Shown here one piece after another: positions 36,053-44,133 of a stretch of DNA of 64,000 bases. Position 1 is the stretch's first letter. Each line of letters opens with the position of its first letter. The DNA lies in contig JADJYG010000006.1 of assembly GCA_016719895.1 (NCBI GenBank), forward strand, positions 248,001 to 312,000, read 5' to 3'. The stretch is from Saprospirales bacterium (lineage in GTDB: Bacteria; Bacteroidota; Bacteroidia; Chitinophagales; Saprospiraceae). A program made the position numbers and the translations under genes. The notes below the pieces were generated by a model, which ran no database searches, was not told the DNA's origin, and saw nothing but the letters and a program-made list of their open reading frames with translations.

Positions 36053-36634
36053 ATGAAACACTACACCTGTTCACTGTTTCTCGGCTTTTGCCTTTTTTCC
36101 AGCCTGCTCCGGGCGCAACCCCAGTTTGGCGGCCGCGCCATGCTATCGTTTGTTTATCTCGGCCAAAACGCTGCCCTGGATGAAAATTTTGTAAGCGCCA
36201 CTTCCCGTTTCGGCGGGCAAGCGGGCGTACAAATGCGGTATCCGCTCAGCGAACGTATCGAGATCAACGGCGAATTCAATTATTCGTTGGCGGGCTACTC
36301 CGCCGGTGTGAATTCCGGCAAGACAAAAATTGAAAAAATCAATTACCACTACCTGGGCATTACAGCCGTGCCGGCCTTTGTATTCAGCGATGTGGTATCG
36401 GCAGGGGTCGGAGCGGCCGCCAATGTGTTGTTGAATGACCCGGGCGATTTGGACCCCACCGCTTCCATCGACCACCAACGCCTGGATGTGTCACTGGTCG
36501 GAGCCCTGACGCTGCGGCACCCTCCGTTCGAGATCCAACTGCGCTACCAGTATGCACTGCTGCCGTTCGTGTCGGATGAGCAGGACAGATTGTCTTTCCG
36601 GATGGTTGGGGTTGGCCTGGGCTATACCTTTTAG
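36053..36634 (+). CDS. Outer-membrane beta-barrel protein
   Basis: A 193-residue protein with a signal peptide (MKHYTCSLFLGFCLFSSLL, cleavage after LRA) and alternating amphipathic strands, ending with VGVGLGYTF, a typical barrel-closing strand with terminal phenylalanine. Residues such as GEFNYSLAGYSAGVNSG fit strand-turn units. ATG 36053 is chosen because it starts the signal peptide; the upstream in-frame start at 35993 does not. Specific function unknown. Confidence 0.8.
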   Translation: MKHYTCSLFLGFCLFSSLLRAQPQFGGRAMLSFVYLGQNAALDENFVSATSRFGGQAGVQMRYPLSERIEINGEFNYSLAGYSAGVNSGKTKIEKINYHYLGITAVPAFVFSDVVSAGVGAAANVLLNDPGDLDPTASIDHQRLDVSLVGALTLRHPPFEIQLRYQYALLPFVSDEQDRLSFRMVGVGLGYTF

Positions 36635-36650
36635 GGTTTACATCAATAAA

Positions 36651-36803
36651 TATACCCAGCGGAAAGTGGTTTGCGAAAAAGTGGAAGCAATTGGTCTATT
36701 GTCGGCGTGACTCGCAGTCACGATTGTTGTCGGCGTGACTCGCAGTCACGCCGACAATGTGCGCGGGATCAGCACTTTCGCAAAGCACTTTCCGCCGGGT
36801 ATA
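36651..36803. mobile_element. Foldback element with internal GTCGGCGTGACTCGCAGTCACG copies
   Basis: The outer arms (36651-36683 and about 36772-36803) are imperfect inverted repeats beginning TATACCCAGCGGAAAGTG. Inside are two direct copies of TTGTCGGCGTGACTCGCAG (36699-36722 and 36727-36757). The second continues into a perfect 14-bp stem hairpin with loop CGC. The nested arrangement suggests insertion of one small repeat into another. Confidence 0.75.
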
Positions 36804-36824
36804 GAATGTGTAGAACTATGCAAG

Positions 36825-36859
36825 GCCTTCCATAGCCGCTAAATACGGCTATGGAAGGC
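36825..36859. terminator. Strong hairpin, possible terminator
   Basis: GCCTTCCATAGCCG and CGGCTATGGAAGGC form a perfect 14-bp stem with a 7-base loop, located 17 bp past the stop of the receptor fragment on the minus strand. There is no clear T-run on either side, so termination is uncertain; it could instead belong to the repeat cluster. Confidence 0.5.
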
Positions 36860-36876
36860 AGGCTTTCGTTGTACGC

Positions 36877-37785
36877 CTACTCCCCAACTCTTCCAGCTTC
36901 CTCCTCGATACCCGTTTTCCGCTTGCGCGACTGTACGTTTTCATTGCCGAAAGTATACGTCATGCTCAAACTCGCCCGGCGGCTGTCCCAATTGCCGGAT
37001 CCGGCGGAAGTCAGGCCGTCGAAGACGGATACGCCTTCCCAGCCGGATTGGAAAAAGATGTCGTTGACGCTCAGGCGTACATTGAGCCGGTTCTGCAGAA
37101 ACTTGCGCTGCAGGCCCAGGTCCAGGCTCCAGCTGGTTTCGTATTTGAATACGCCGCCCCAGATGCCCGGGCCGGAAAACCAACCCGACACCTCGCCCTT
37201 GAAGCCGGCGGGCAGGTCGAAGGTTTGTTGTTGAAAAATGTTGTAGGTAAAGGCCTGCACATCCACCACGGCGCCGTCGCCGTAGTCGGCCTGGTTGTCG
37301 AGGTACGACGCGCTGAAGTTGAAGTAGGCGTTCCACCAGGACTTGATCTGCATCGGCGCGCTGAAGTTGAAGCTCACGATGGTTTGTTCGGCCAGGTTTT
37401 CCCAGCTGATAAAGTTTGCCCTGGGATCGTCGTCGTCCGGCCCGATCAGGCGGGTGATCTGGTCGGTCGTGTGGCTGTAGGCCAGATAGCGGTTCGGTTG
37501 TTGCCGTTCGCTTTCGTTCGCATACCGGCCGTAATTGGCATCGATATTCAGCGTGCGGCCGGTTTTGTTGTCGAAGCGGTAATTGATGTTGTAGGTATTT
37601 TGGTCGAGGCGGTCCTGCGCCATATTCCGGGCAACCAGGATACTATCGATCCGGGCCGGTGTGTCCTGCTCGCGTAGCGTTGTGCCCTGCCTGTGCCAGA
37701 CCGGCAGTTGTTTGACGATACCGCACCAATCCAGCTGAATGTAAAAATAATCTCCAAAAAAGTTTATTTTTGGAGACTTTGATCT
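36877..37785 (-). pseudogene. TonB-dependent receptor/outer-membrane barrel, 5'-truncated
   Basis: The minus-strand frame is open from about 37785 to 36877, but the first methionine is at 37623. The protein begins mid-barrel: LREQDTPARIDSILVARN, then NYRFDNKTGRTLNIDANYGR, which is the strand pattern of the outer membrane beta-barrel family of TonB-dependent receptors. It ends with SRRASLSMTYTFGN plus a charged tail. Plug domain, carboxypeptidase-like N-terminal domain and signal peptide (several hundred residues) are absent. Upstream of about 37760 the sequence becomes the AT-rich promoter of the divergent ATPase gene, so the 5' part was replaced or deleted there. Confidence 0.75.
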
Positions 37786-37796
37786 CTAAAAATATC

Positions 37797-37804
37797 TATT
37801 TTTG
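37797..37804 (+). promoter_or_regulatory. -7 box (TATTTTTG) for the AAA/DUF4143 gene
   Basis: An exact TAnnTTTG match ending 16 bp before ATG 37821. A second match, TATTTTTG, lies at 37765-37772. The short leader resembles that of the radical SAM and TIR genes. Confidence 0.55.
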
Positions 37805-37820
37805 TCAAAAAAAATACTGT

Positions 37821-38948
37821 ATGATACCCCGCCTGTTATTGCCAATACTTCGGCGCTACCTCGATAGCCGGAAAGCGTTGCTCATCATTGGGCCGCGCCA
37901 GACTGGAAAAACCACCTTGGTACACAGCATAGCCAGGAGTTATGCAGGCCAGTCGCTATACCTCAATGCCGACGAACTGCTCATACGCGAGCGATTGTCC
38001 GATGCCTCCACGAACCGCCTGCGTGCGATCATAGGCAATGCCCGGTTCGTGGTTATTGACGAGGCACAACGGGTTAAAAATATTGGCATCACCCTGAAGC
38101 TTATCATAGATCAAATGCCGGAGGTAAAAATTATTGCAACCGGCTCTTCGGCGCTTGACTTGGCCAATGAGATCAACGAGCCGCTTACCGGCCGCAAGTA
38201 CGAGTTTAACCTGTTTCCGGTATCCTGGCAGGAGTGGGCTGCGCATGTGGGCGTCTTACAGGCAGAAACCGGGTTGGAGCAGCGCATGTTGTATGGCATG
38301 TACCCCGACGTGTTGAATAACGCAGGTGAGGAACAGCGCATCCTGGCTAATTTAGTCTCTTCTTACCTGTACAAGGATCTGCTCAGCTTCAGTCAGGTAC
38401 GAAAACCCTTTGTACTTGAAAATTTATTGCAGGCTCTTGCGCTTCAGTTGGGTAACGAAGTATCGTACAATGAACTCGCCAACCTGCTTTCGGTCAGTAA
38501 AGAAACAGTAATGCATTACATCGATTTATTAGAAAAAGCTTTTGTGGTTTTTCGTCTTCACCCACTCCGGCGCAACTTGCGCCAAGAGTTGGCAACTGCT
38601 CGTAAAATCTATTTCTTAGACACCGGCGTACGGAATGCACTTATTGGAAACTTCAACCCCTTACACCTTCGCAACGACACGGGCGCCCTGTGGGAGAATT
38701 TCCTGCTGAGCGAGCGGATGAAAAAGAACCATTACGCCGAACGCCTGTTCGCCAAAGCGTATTTCTGGCGCTTGGTTCAAGGCGGTGAAATAGACTATGT
38801 AGAAGAAGATGGCGGCCGGTTTTCGGCTTTTGAGTTTAAATGGAACCCCGCGAAAAAAGGCAAACACCCCAAATCGTTTCAGGAGGCCTACCCGGGCAGT
38901 CCTTTTCTCACCGTTACGCCGGAGAATTTTTTGGAGTTCGTGGCGTGA
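37821..38948 (+). CDS. AAA family ATPase with DUF4143 domain
   Basis: A 375-residue protein. Walker A GPRQTGKTT (24-32) and Walker B VVIDEAQ (77-83) mark the N-terminal ATPase; TGSSALDL is the sensor segment. The C-terminal half is DUF4143, a restriction-endonuclease-like domain (GALWENFLLSERMKKNHY, then YFWRLVQGGEIDYVEEDGG and SAFEFKW). The biological role is unknown; these genes are common, mobile and multi-copy in Bacteroidota. It is intact here, adjacent to a truncated receptor gene, while a decayed relative sits at 11881-12383. Confidence 0.88.
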   Translation: MIPRLLLPILRRYLDSRKALLIIGPRQTGKTTLVHSIARSYAGQSLYLNADELLIRERLSDASTNRLRAIIGNARFVVIDEAQRVKNIGITLKLIIDQMPEVKIIATGSSALDLANEINEPLTGRKYEFNLFPVSWQEWAAHVGVLQAETGLEQRMLYGMYPDVLNNAGEEQRILANLVSSYLYKDLLSFSQVRKPFVLENLLQALALQLGNEVSYNELANLLSVSKETVMHYIDLLEKAFVVFRLHPLRRNLRQELATARKIYFLDTGVRNALIGNFNPLHLRNDTGALWENFLLSERMKKNHYAERLFAKAYFWRLVQGGEIDYVEEDGGRFSAFEFKWNPAKKGKHPKSFQEAYPGSPFLTVTPENFLEFVA

Positions 38949-39155
38949 CCGGGCAGTATCGAGGGTCCGCCGCATACGCCGCGGGTAGCTGCCAACTACC
39001 CGGTTTACCCGGCTATTGGCGTAGCGCTCTTCTTTTTTCGCCGAAATTTTCGCATTTTGGTCCCTTGCATTGCTACTTTTCGCAACCTGCCCACCCTCGC
39101 GGCTATTTCATGCGGGGGCTTGGCGCCCTTATCTTCATTCCTACCAACATTCGCT

Positions 39156-40277
39156 ATGAACAAAACACTTCAGTTCTCGTTGCTCCTGCTTCTGCTCCCC
39201 TTCGCTTCCCTTCGCGCCCAGCTCCTGTCGCTACCCGACGGCGGCGTGAACCAAAAATCGTGGGCCGGCCAGCGCGTCGGTGTGACCGACATCGACATAC
39301 GCTGGAATGCGCCCGGCGTAAAAGGCCGGGAGGGAAAAATTTGGGGCACGCCGGTGGCGCACTACGGTTTTACCGACATTGGCTTCGGCACCGCCAAATC
39401 CTCCCCCTGGCGCGCCGGCGCCAACGAGTGCACGGCCATCGAATTTTCGACCGACGTGACCATTGAGGGCAAACCCCTTGCCGCCGGCAAATACGGTTTT
39501 TTTATCGCCGTCTATCCCGATTCCTGTACGCTGATCTTTAACCGGAACCCTGCCGGCTGGGGCGCTTATTTTTACAAACCCGAAGAGGACGCCTTGCGGG
39601 TGAACGTCCGCCAGCAAAAGGACCTGCCGCAAAGCCGCGAGTGGCTGGCCTACACGTTCTCGGCACCGACCGATCATTCGGTAGTGGTGGCGCTCGAATG
39701 GGAGCGCTGGCGTATTGCGTTTACGGTGGCGGCCGATCTGGAAAAAACGACCGTGGCGTCTATTCGCCGGCAGCTCTCCGGCGCCATGGGCTTCGATCCA
39801 CCCAGTATGCAGGCCGCTGCGCAGTGGTGCCTGGCCCACAACGTCAACCTGGAAGAGGCCCTGCTGTGGGCCAACCGGACCACCGATCCGACCCTGGGCG
39901 GCCAGCAGACCTTTGCGGCATTGTCCACCAAGGCAGGCCTGGAGCGCAAACTGGGCTATGCGGCGGCGGCGGATAAAACCATGCAGGCCGCGCTGGAAAA
40001 GGCCAGCGTGACCGATCTGCATGGCTACGGCCGCCAGCTCATCGCGGAAAAAAGATACGCCGAGGCGCTGGCGGTATTTCAGCAGAACTTTGAAAAAGCC
40101 GGCGGCGCCTGGCCCACCCACGTCGGTCTCCTGCGCGGGTACTCGGCAACGGGCGATCTGAAGAAGGCGCTCGAACACGCGGAGGCTGCCTTGAAACAAG
40201 CCCCCGACGAACTGAACCGAAAAAACATCGAAGCCTTGATAAAAACGCTGCGCGAAGGCAAGCCGGTGGCGCAATGA
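39156..40277 (+). CDS. DUF2911 domain exported protein with TPR-like C-terminus
   Basis: A 373-residue protein with a signal peptide (MNKTLQFSLLLLLLPFASL, cleavage after RAQ). Residues about 25-170 form DUF2911 (GREGKIWGTPVAHYGFTD, then APWRAGANE-like WRAGANECTAIEFSTDV, and AGKYGFFIAVYPD). The C-terminal third has helical pairs (EKRYAEALAVFQQNFEKAGG, TGDLKKALEHAEAALK), typical of tetratricopeptide repeats. Known family function: none established; it is a widespread secreted Bacteroidota domain. ATG 39156 begins the signal peptide; the longer frame upstream does not. Confidence 0.85.
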   Translation: MNKTLQFSLLLLLLPFASLRAQLLSLPDGGVNQKSWAGQRVGVTDIDIRWNAPGVKGREGKIWGTPVAHYGFTDIGFGTAKSSPWRAGANECTAIEFSTDVTIEGKPLAAGKYGFFIAVYPDSCTLIFNRNPAGWGAYFYKPEEDALRVNVRQQKDLPQSREWLAYTFSAPTDHSVVVALEWERWRIAFTVAADLEKTTVASIRRQLSGAMGFDPPSMQAAAQWCLAHNVNLEEALLWANRTTDPTLGGQQTFAALSTKAGLERKLGYAAAADKTMQAALEKASVTDLHGYGRQLIAEKRYAEALAVFQQNFEKAGGAWPTHVGLLRGYSATGDLKKALEHAEAALKQAPDELNRKNIEALIKTLREGKPVAQ

Positions 40278-40287
40278 CGGGGCCTTA

Positions 40288-40449
40288 GAAACCGTCTGAA
40301 CACCCCTACCGGTCGGCAAGACGCATCTTTTGCCGCTATGCTTCGGCTATTTTTTCGGCAATAGGACAAGGCTATTCCCTCAAAAATGAGCCTTGCCTGG
40401 CGCCAAAATCTACGCCTTTCTGCCTCGCCAGGGGTGTTCAGACGGTTTC
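40288..40449. mobile_element. Foldback element with perfect 20-bp terminal inverted repeats
   Basis: GAAACCGTCTGAACACCCCT (40288-40307) is repeated exactly in inverse orientation at 40430-40449. The 122-bp interior has no gene. It fills the space between the convergent DUF2911 and helicase genes. No transposase, no obvious target duplication. Confidence 0.75.
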
Positions 40450-40473
40450 TTATCGAACTTCAGTTGGTCGGGA

Positions 40474-41817
40474 TCAGGAACCCGCTACTGGTCCGGCGCT
40501 TCGGTTACCCCACCAATTTCCGCGTTTGCGGTTGCGTCTTTTTGAAGGGTCGCTTTGTGCGTGACTGTTGCCGCCAGGCGTCCGGGGGGGTGCTGGCGGC
40601 CGGTTGGTTTGCACCCGCGCGGGGGCAGGCGCCGGGCGTTGGCCTTTGGGCGGCAACAAGGGCACCGGGGCTGTATTGGCCGGTTCGAACGGATGCCCGC
40701 CCACTACCGGCACGTGCAGGCCGATGAGTTGCTGGATATCTTTCAGGTAGGCGCGCTCTTCGGTATCGCAAAAGGAAATAGCCGTACCCGAGGCGCCGGC
40801 CCGGCCAGTGCGGCCGATGCGGTGCACATACGTTTCCGGCACGTTGGGCAATTCGTAGTTGAACACGTGCGTCAGGTCGTCGATATCGATGCCGCGGGCT
40901 GCGATGTCGGTAGCGACCAATACGCGGATCGTGCGGTTTTTAAAACCTTGAAGGGCGCGGACGCGGGCCTGTTGCGACTTGTTGCCGTGGATGGCTTCGG
41001 CATAGACGCCGGCCTTGTCCAGGTCCTTCGCCAGTTTGTTGGCGCCGTGTTTGGTGCGTGTAAAGATCAGCGCCGACTCGATGGCCGGGTTTTTCAATAA
41101 ATACACCAGCAGGTTTTTCTTGTCGGATTTTTCAACGAAGTACACCGATTGTCCCACGGTTTCGGCGGTGGTGGACACGGGCGTTACGGCCACGTGCTCG
41201 GGGCTGGTGAGGATGCCGGACGCCAGTTTGAGGATTTCGGGCGCCATAGTGGCTGAGAAAAACAACGACTGCCGCTTGGCGGGCAATTTGGCCAGCACGC
41301 GGCGCACGTCGTGAACAAAGCCCATATCGAGCATGCGGTCGGCTTCGTCGAGCACAAATATTTCGATGTGTCCGAGGTTGATAAACCCTTGTTGCATCAG
41401 GTCGAGCAGGCGACCCGGTGTGGCGACGAGGATATCGGTGCCGCGTTGCAGCGCGTCGGTTTGCGGTTTTTGGCCGACGCCACCGAAGATGACGAGGTTG
41501 CGCAGGGGCAGATTTTTGCCGTAGACGGTGAAACTTTCGCTGATTTGCAGGGCCAGTTCGCGGGTGGGCGTCAGGATCAGGCAGCGGATCGGCCGGCGCG
41601 CACCCTGCGGTGTTGGGCCTTTTTGGGAAAGCAACTGCAGGATAGGCAGGCCGAAAGCAGCGGTTTTGCCGGTGCCCGTTTGGGCGCAGCCGAGCAAATC
41701 TTTGCCTTCTAAAACGAGGGGAATGGCCTGGACCTGGATGGGCGTTGGGGTGGTGTAGCCTTCGCTTTTTACGGCGCGAAGGAGTGGCTCGATGAGCCCT
41801 AATTGATCAAAATTCAT
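40474..41817 (-). CDS. DEAD-box RNA helicase (RhlE-like)
   Basis: A 447-residue ATP-dependent RNA helicase. Visible motifs: Q motif TPTPIQVQAIP, Walker A AQTGTGKT, PTRELA, TPGR, DEAD (FVLDEADRMLDMGF), SAT, and the C-terminal ARGIDIDDLTHV and HRIGRTGRAG. After the core, the tail is proline- and arginine/lysine-rich, as expected for RNA contact in RhlE-type proteins. Such helicases help ribosome assembly and RNA decay, often during cold. The leader is about 120 nt from a predicted promoter box and holds a small stem-loop, so post-transcriptional regulation is possible. Confidence 0.93.
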   Translation of the reverse strand: MNFDQLGLIEPLLRAVKSEGYTTPTPIQVQAIPLVLEGKDLLGCAQTGTGKTAAFGLPILQLLSQKGPTPQGARRPIRCLILTPTRELALQISESFTVYGKNLPLRNLVIFGGVGQKPQTDALQRGTDILVATPGRLLDLMQQGFINLGHIEIFVLDEADRMLDMGFVHDVRRVLAKLPAKRQSLFFSATMAPEILKLASGILTSPEHVAVTPVSTTAETVGQSVYFVEKSDKKNLLVYLLKNPAIESALIFTRTKHGANKLAKDLDKAGVYAEAIHGNKSQQARVRALQGFKNRTIRVLVATDIAARGIDIDDLTHVFNYELPNVPETYVHRIGRTGRAGASGTAISFCDTEERAYLKDIQQLIGLHVPVVGGHPFEPANTAPVPLLPPKGQRPAPAPARVQTNRPPAPPRTPGGNSHAQSDPSKRRNRKRGNWWGNRSAGPVAGS

Positions 41818-41828
41818 GTTTGGAAATT

Positions 41829-41858
41829 ACGTGTAAAGGAGAGAAGGGTCTTACACGT
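41829..41858 (-). promoter_or_regulatory. Stem-loop in the helicase leader
   Basis: ACGTGTAA (41829-41836) pairs perfectly with TTACACGT (41851-41858) across a 14-base loop, starting 11 bp before the helicase start codon. It lies in a long leader between the -7 box at 41937-41944 and the gene. A regulatory role is inference. Confidence 0.4.
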
Positions 41859-41936
41859 CGTTAGCATCGGGGCGGTTTTTGGGCAAAAAACTGCATGTTT
41901 CGAGTGCAAAAGCATCTTCTTTTAAAAATTCAAGTG

Positions 41937-41944
41937 CAAAGATA
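41937..41944 (-). promoter_or_regulatory. -7 box (TATCTTTG) for the helicase gene
   Basis: An exact TAnnTTTG match on the minus strand, about 120 bp upstream of the helicase start. The rest of the 300-bp gap to lepA (41945-42117) shows no gene. Confidence 0.5.
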
Positions 41945-42117
41945 CGGAAAAAAACGGTTTGCGGGTTTATTTCGGTGAACGTGGCCGCCTACTGGGGAAA
42001 AGGGGTGATTATTAAGCCAGATTTTTCACCCGTCCCTGTAAATCCTAAAGACCAGTTTTGGATTTACAAAGATGATTGTCCAATCCGCAGCGCTACGCCT
42101 CTTCACGGTTGCCAACC

Positions 42118-43911
42118 TCAATCATTCAATTTCAACACCTTCAAAAACGCCTCCTGCGGCACTTCCACATTGCCGAACTGTTTCATGCGTTTTTTGCCTT
42201 CTTTTTGTTTTTCCAGCAGTTTGCGTTTCCGGCTGATGTCGCCGCCGTAGCACTTGGCGGTCACGTCTTTGCGCAGGGCGCTGATGGTTTCGCGGGCGAC
42301 GACTTTCTGGCCGATAGCAGCCTGGATGGCAATCTGGAATTGCTGGCGCGGCAGCAGCTCTTTGAGTTTTTCACACATGCGGCGGCCGATGTATTCGGCT
42401 TTGCCGCGGTGCACCAGCGCTGAGAGGGCGTCTACCTGCTCGCCGTTGAGTTTGATGTCGAGTTTGACCAGGTCCGTTTCGCGGTAGTCGAGGATATGGT
42501 AGTCGAACGAGGCATATCCGCGGGTCATGGATTTGAGTTTGTCGTAGAAATCGAACACGATCTCGGCCAACGGCATGTGAAAGGTCATCTCCAGGCGGGT
42601 TGGGGTGAGGTAGGTTTGTTTTTGGAGGATGCCGCGTTTGTCGAGGCAGAGGGTCATGATATTGCCGATATACTCGGGTTTAGTGATAATCTGGGCGTAG
42701 ATGTAGGGCTCTTCCACCGATTTGAGGTGGTTAGGGTCGGGCAGCTCGGCGGGCTGGCGCACTTCGAAACGCCGGTCTTTCATGTCGGTGGCGTAGTAGG
42801 GTACGTTCGGCACCGTGGTAATGATATCCTGGTCGAACTCGCGTTGCAAGCGTTCCTGCACGATTTCGAGGTGTAGCATGCCGAGGAAGCCGCAGCGGAA
42901 ACCGAAGCCGAGCGCGGCGGAAGTTTCGGGTTCGAATACCAGCGAGGCGTCGTTGAGCTGGAGCTTTTCGAGGGAATCGCGCAGGTCTTCGAAGTCGTCG
43001 TTGTCCAGGGGGTAAACGCCGGCAAACACCATCGGTTTGACCTCTTCGAAGCCTTTGACCGGCTTGTCGCAGGGCCGGAGCATATGGGTAAGGGTATCGC
43101 CCACTTTGATCTCGCGGCTGACTTTTATACCGGTGATCACATAGCCGACATTGCCGGCGCTGAGCTCGCCGGTAGTTTGCTGCCCAAGGCGAAGAATACC
43201 CACTTCTTCGGCTGGCACTTCCTTGCCCGTGTTGTAGAACTTGAGCCGGTCGCCTTTGCGCAAACAGCCGTTCATGACCCGCACGTAGGCTACCACGCCG
43301 CGGTAGGAGTTGAACACCGAGTCGAAGATCATGGCTTGCAAGGGCGCTTCCGGATTGCCGCCGGGCGCCGGTATGCGCTCGACCACGGCGGCCAGGATCG
43401 CATCTACGCCGATACCCGTGCGCCCGGAGGCGGAAATAATCTCTTCCCGCTTGCAGCCGATGAGGTCGATAATCTGATCTTGCGTCTCCTCGATGTTGGC
43501 ACTTTCCATATCCACCTTGTTCACGATCGGGATAATTTCCAGGTTGTGGTCCACGGCGAGGTACAGGTTGCTGATTGTTTGGGCTTGAATGCCCTGGGTG
43601 GCGTCTACCAGCAGCAGGGCGCCTTCGCAGGCGGCAATGGATCGGCTCACTTCGTAGGAGAAATCGACGTGGCCGGGGGTATCGATGAGGTTAAAAATAT
43701 ATTCCTGCCCGTCGGTATGGGTATAGCGCATCTGGATGGCGTGGCTCTTGATGGTGATGCCGCGCTCGCGCTCGAGGTCCATATTATCGAGGGCCTGATC
43801 CTGCATGTCGCGCTGGCTGATGGTGTGGGTATACTCCAACAAGCGGTCAGCAAGGGTGCTCTTACCGTGGTCAATGTGGGCGATGATGCAGAAATTACGG
43901 GTATTTTTCAT
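42118..43911 (-). CDS. lepA: Elongation factor 4 (LepA)
   Basis: A 597-residue translational GTPase that acts on the ribosome. GTP-binding motifs are intact: AHIDHGKST (P-loop), DTPGHVDF and NKVD. Domain signatures LEPE-type switch regions and the C-terminal LepA-specific domain (MCEKLKELLPRQQFQIAIQA, then VVARETISALRKDVTAKCYG and KRKLLEKQKEGKKRMK) are complete. ATG 43911 begins the conserved MKNTRNFCIIAHIDHGKS; the in-frame extension to 43992 carries no family sequence. A TATCTTTG box lies 78 bp upstream. Confidence 0.97.
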   Translation of the reverse strand: MKNTRNFCIIAHIDHGKSTLADRLLEYTHTISQRDMQDQALDNMDLERERGITIKSHAIQMRYTHTDGQEYIFNLIDTPGHVDFSYEVSRSIAACEGALLLVDATQGIQAQTISNLYLAVDHNLEIIPIVNKVDMESANIEETQDQIIDLIGCKREEIISASGRTGIGVDAILAAVVERIPAPGGNPEAPLQAMIFDSVFNSYRGVVAYVRVMNGCLRKGDRLKFYNTGKEVPAEEVGILRLGQQTTGELSAGNVGYVITGIKVSREIKVGDTLTHMLRPCDKPVKGFEEVKPMVFAGVYPLDNDDFEDLRDSLEKLQLNDASLVFEPETSAALGFGFRCGFLGMLHLEIVQERLQREFDQDIITTVPNVPYYATDMKDRRFEVRQPAELPDPNHLKSVEEPYIYAQIITKPEYIGNIMTLCLDKRGILQKQTYLTPTRLEMTFHMPLAEIVFDFYDKLKSMTRGYASFDYHILDYRETDLVKLDIKLNGEQVDALSALVHRGKAEYIGRRMCEKLKELLPRQQFQIAIQAAIGQKVVARETISALRKDVTAKCYGGDISRKRKLLEKQKEGKKRMKQFGNVEVPQEAFLKVLKLND

Positions 43912-43989
43912 GTATGAATGGCGTAGTGGCGGATGCGGGAAAAATGCCTTGTTTTCGCCGCTTTTTATTTTGTCCAAAATTTGGGCGCG

Positions 43990-43997
43990 CAAAGATA
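43990..43997 (-). promoter_or_regulatory. -7 box (TATCTTTG) for lepA
   Basis: An exact TAnnTTTG match on the minus strand, 78 bp upstream of the lepA ATG. It lies within the in-frame extension, which supports the downstream start. Confidence 0.55.
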
Positions 43998-44133
43998 GGC
44001 TGTTTTAGCGTTTTTTGTGGAAATTGGCTACAGACTTGGTTTTTGGCGCTGCGCCTTTTTAAAACCCGGTCATGCAGCGGGCGCCGTATTTTCGGCACCT
44101 ATTGTTTCGAAACAGCCACCACTTCCGTTCCGT

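Noticed and set aside
36825..36859. A tRNA-like or small RNA gene at the strong hairpin
   Set aside because: No cloverleaf, no T-loop consensus; a simple hairpin explains it.
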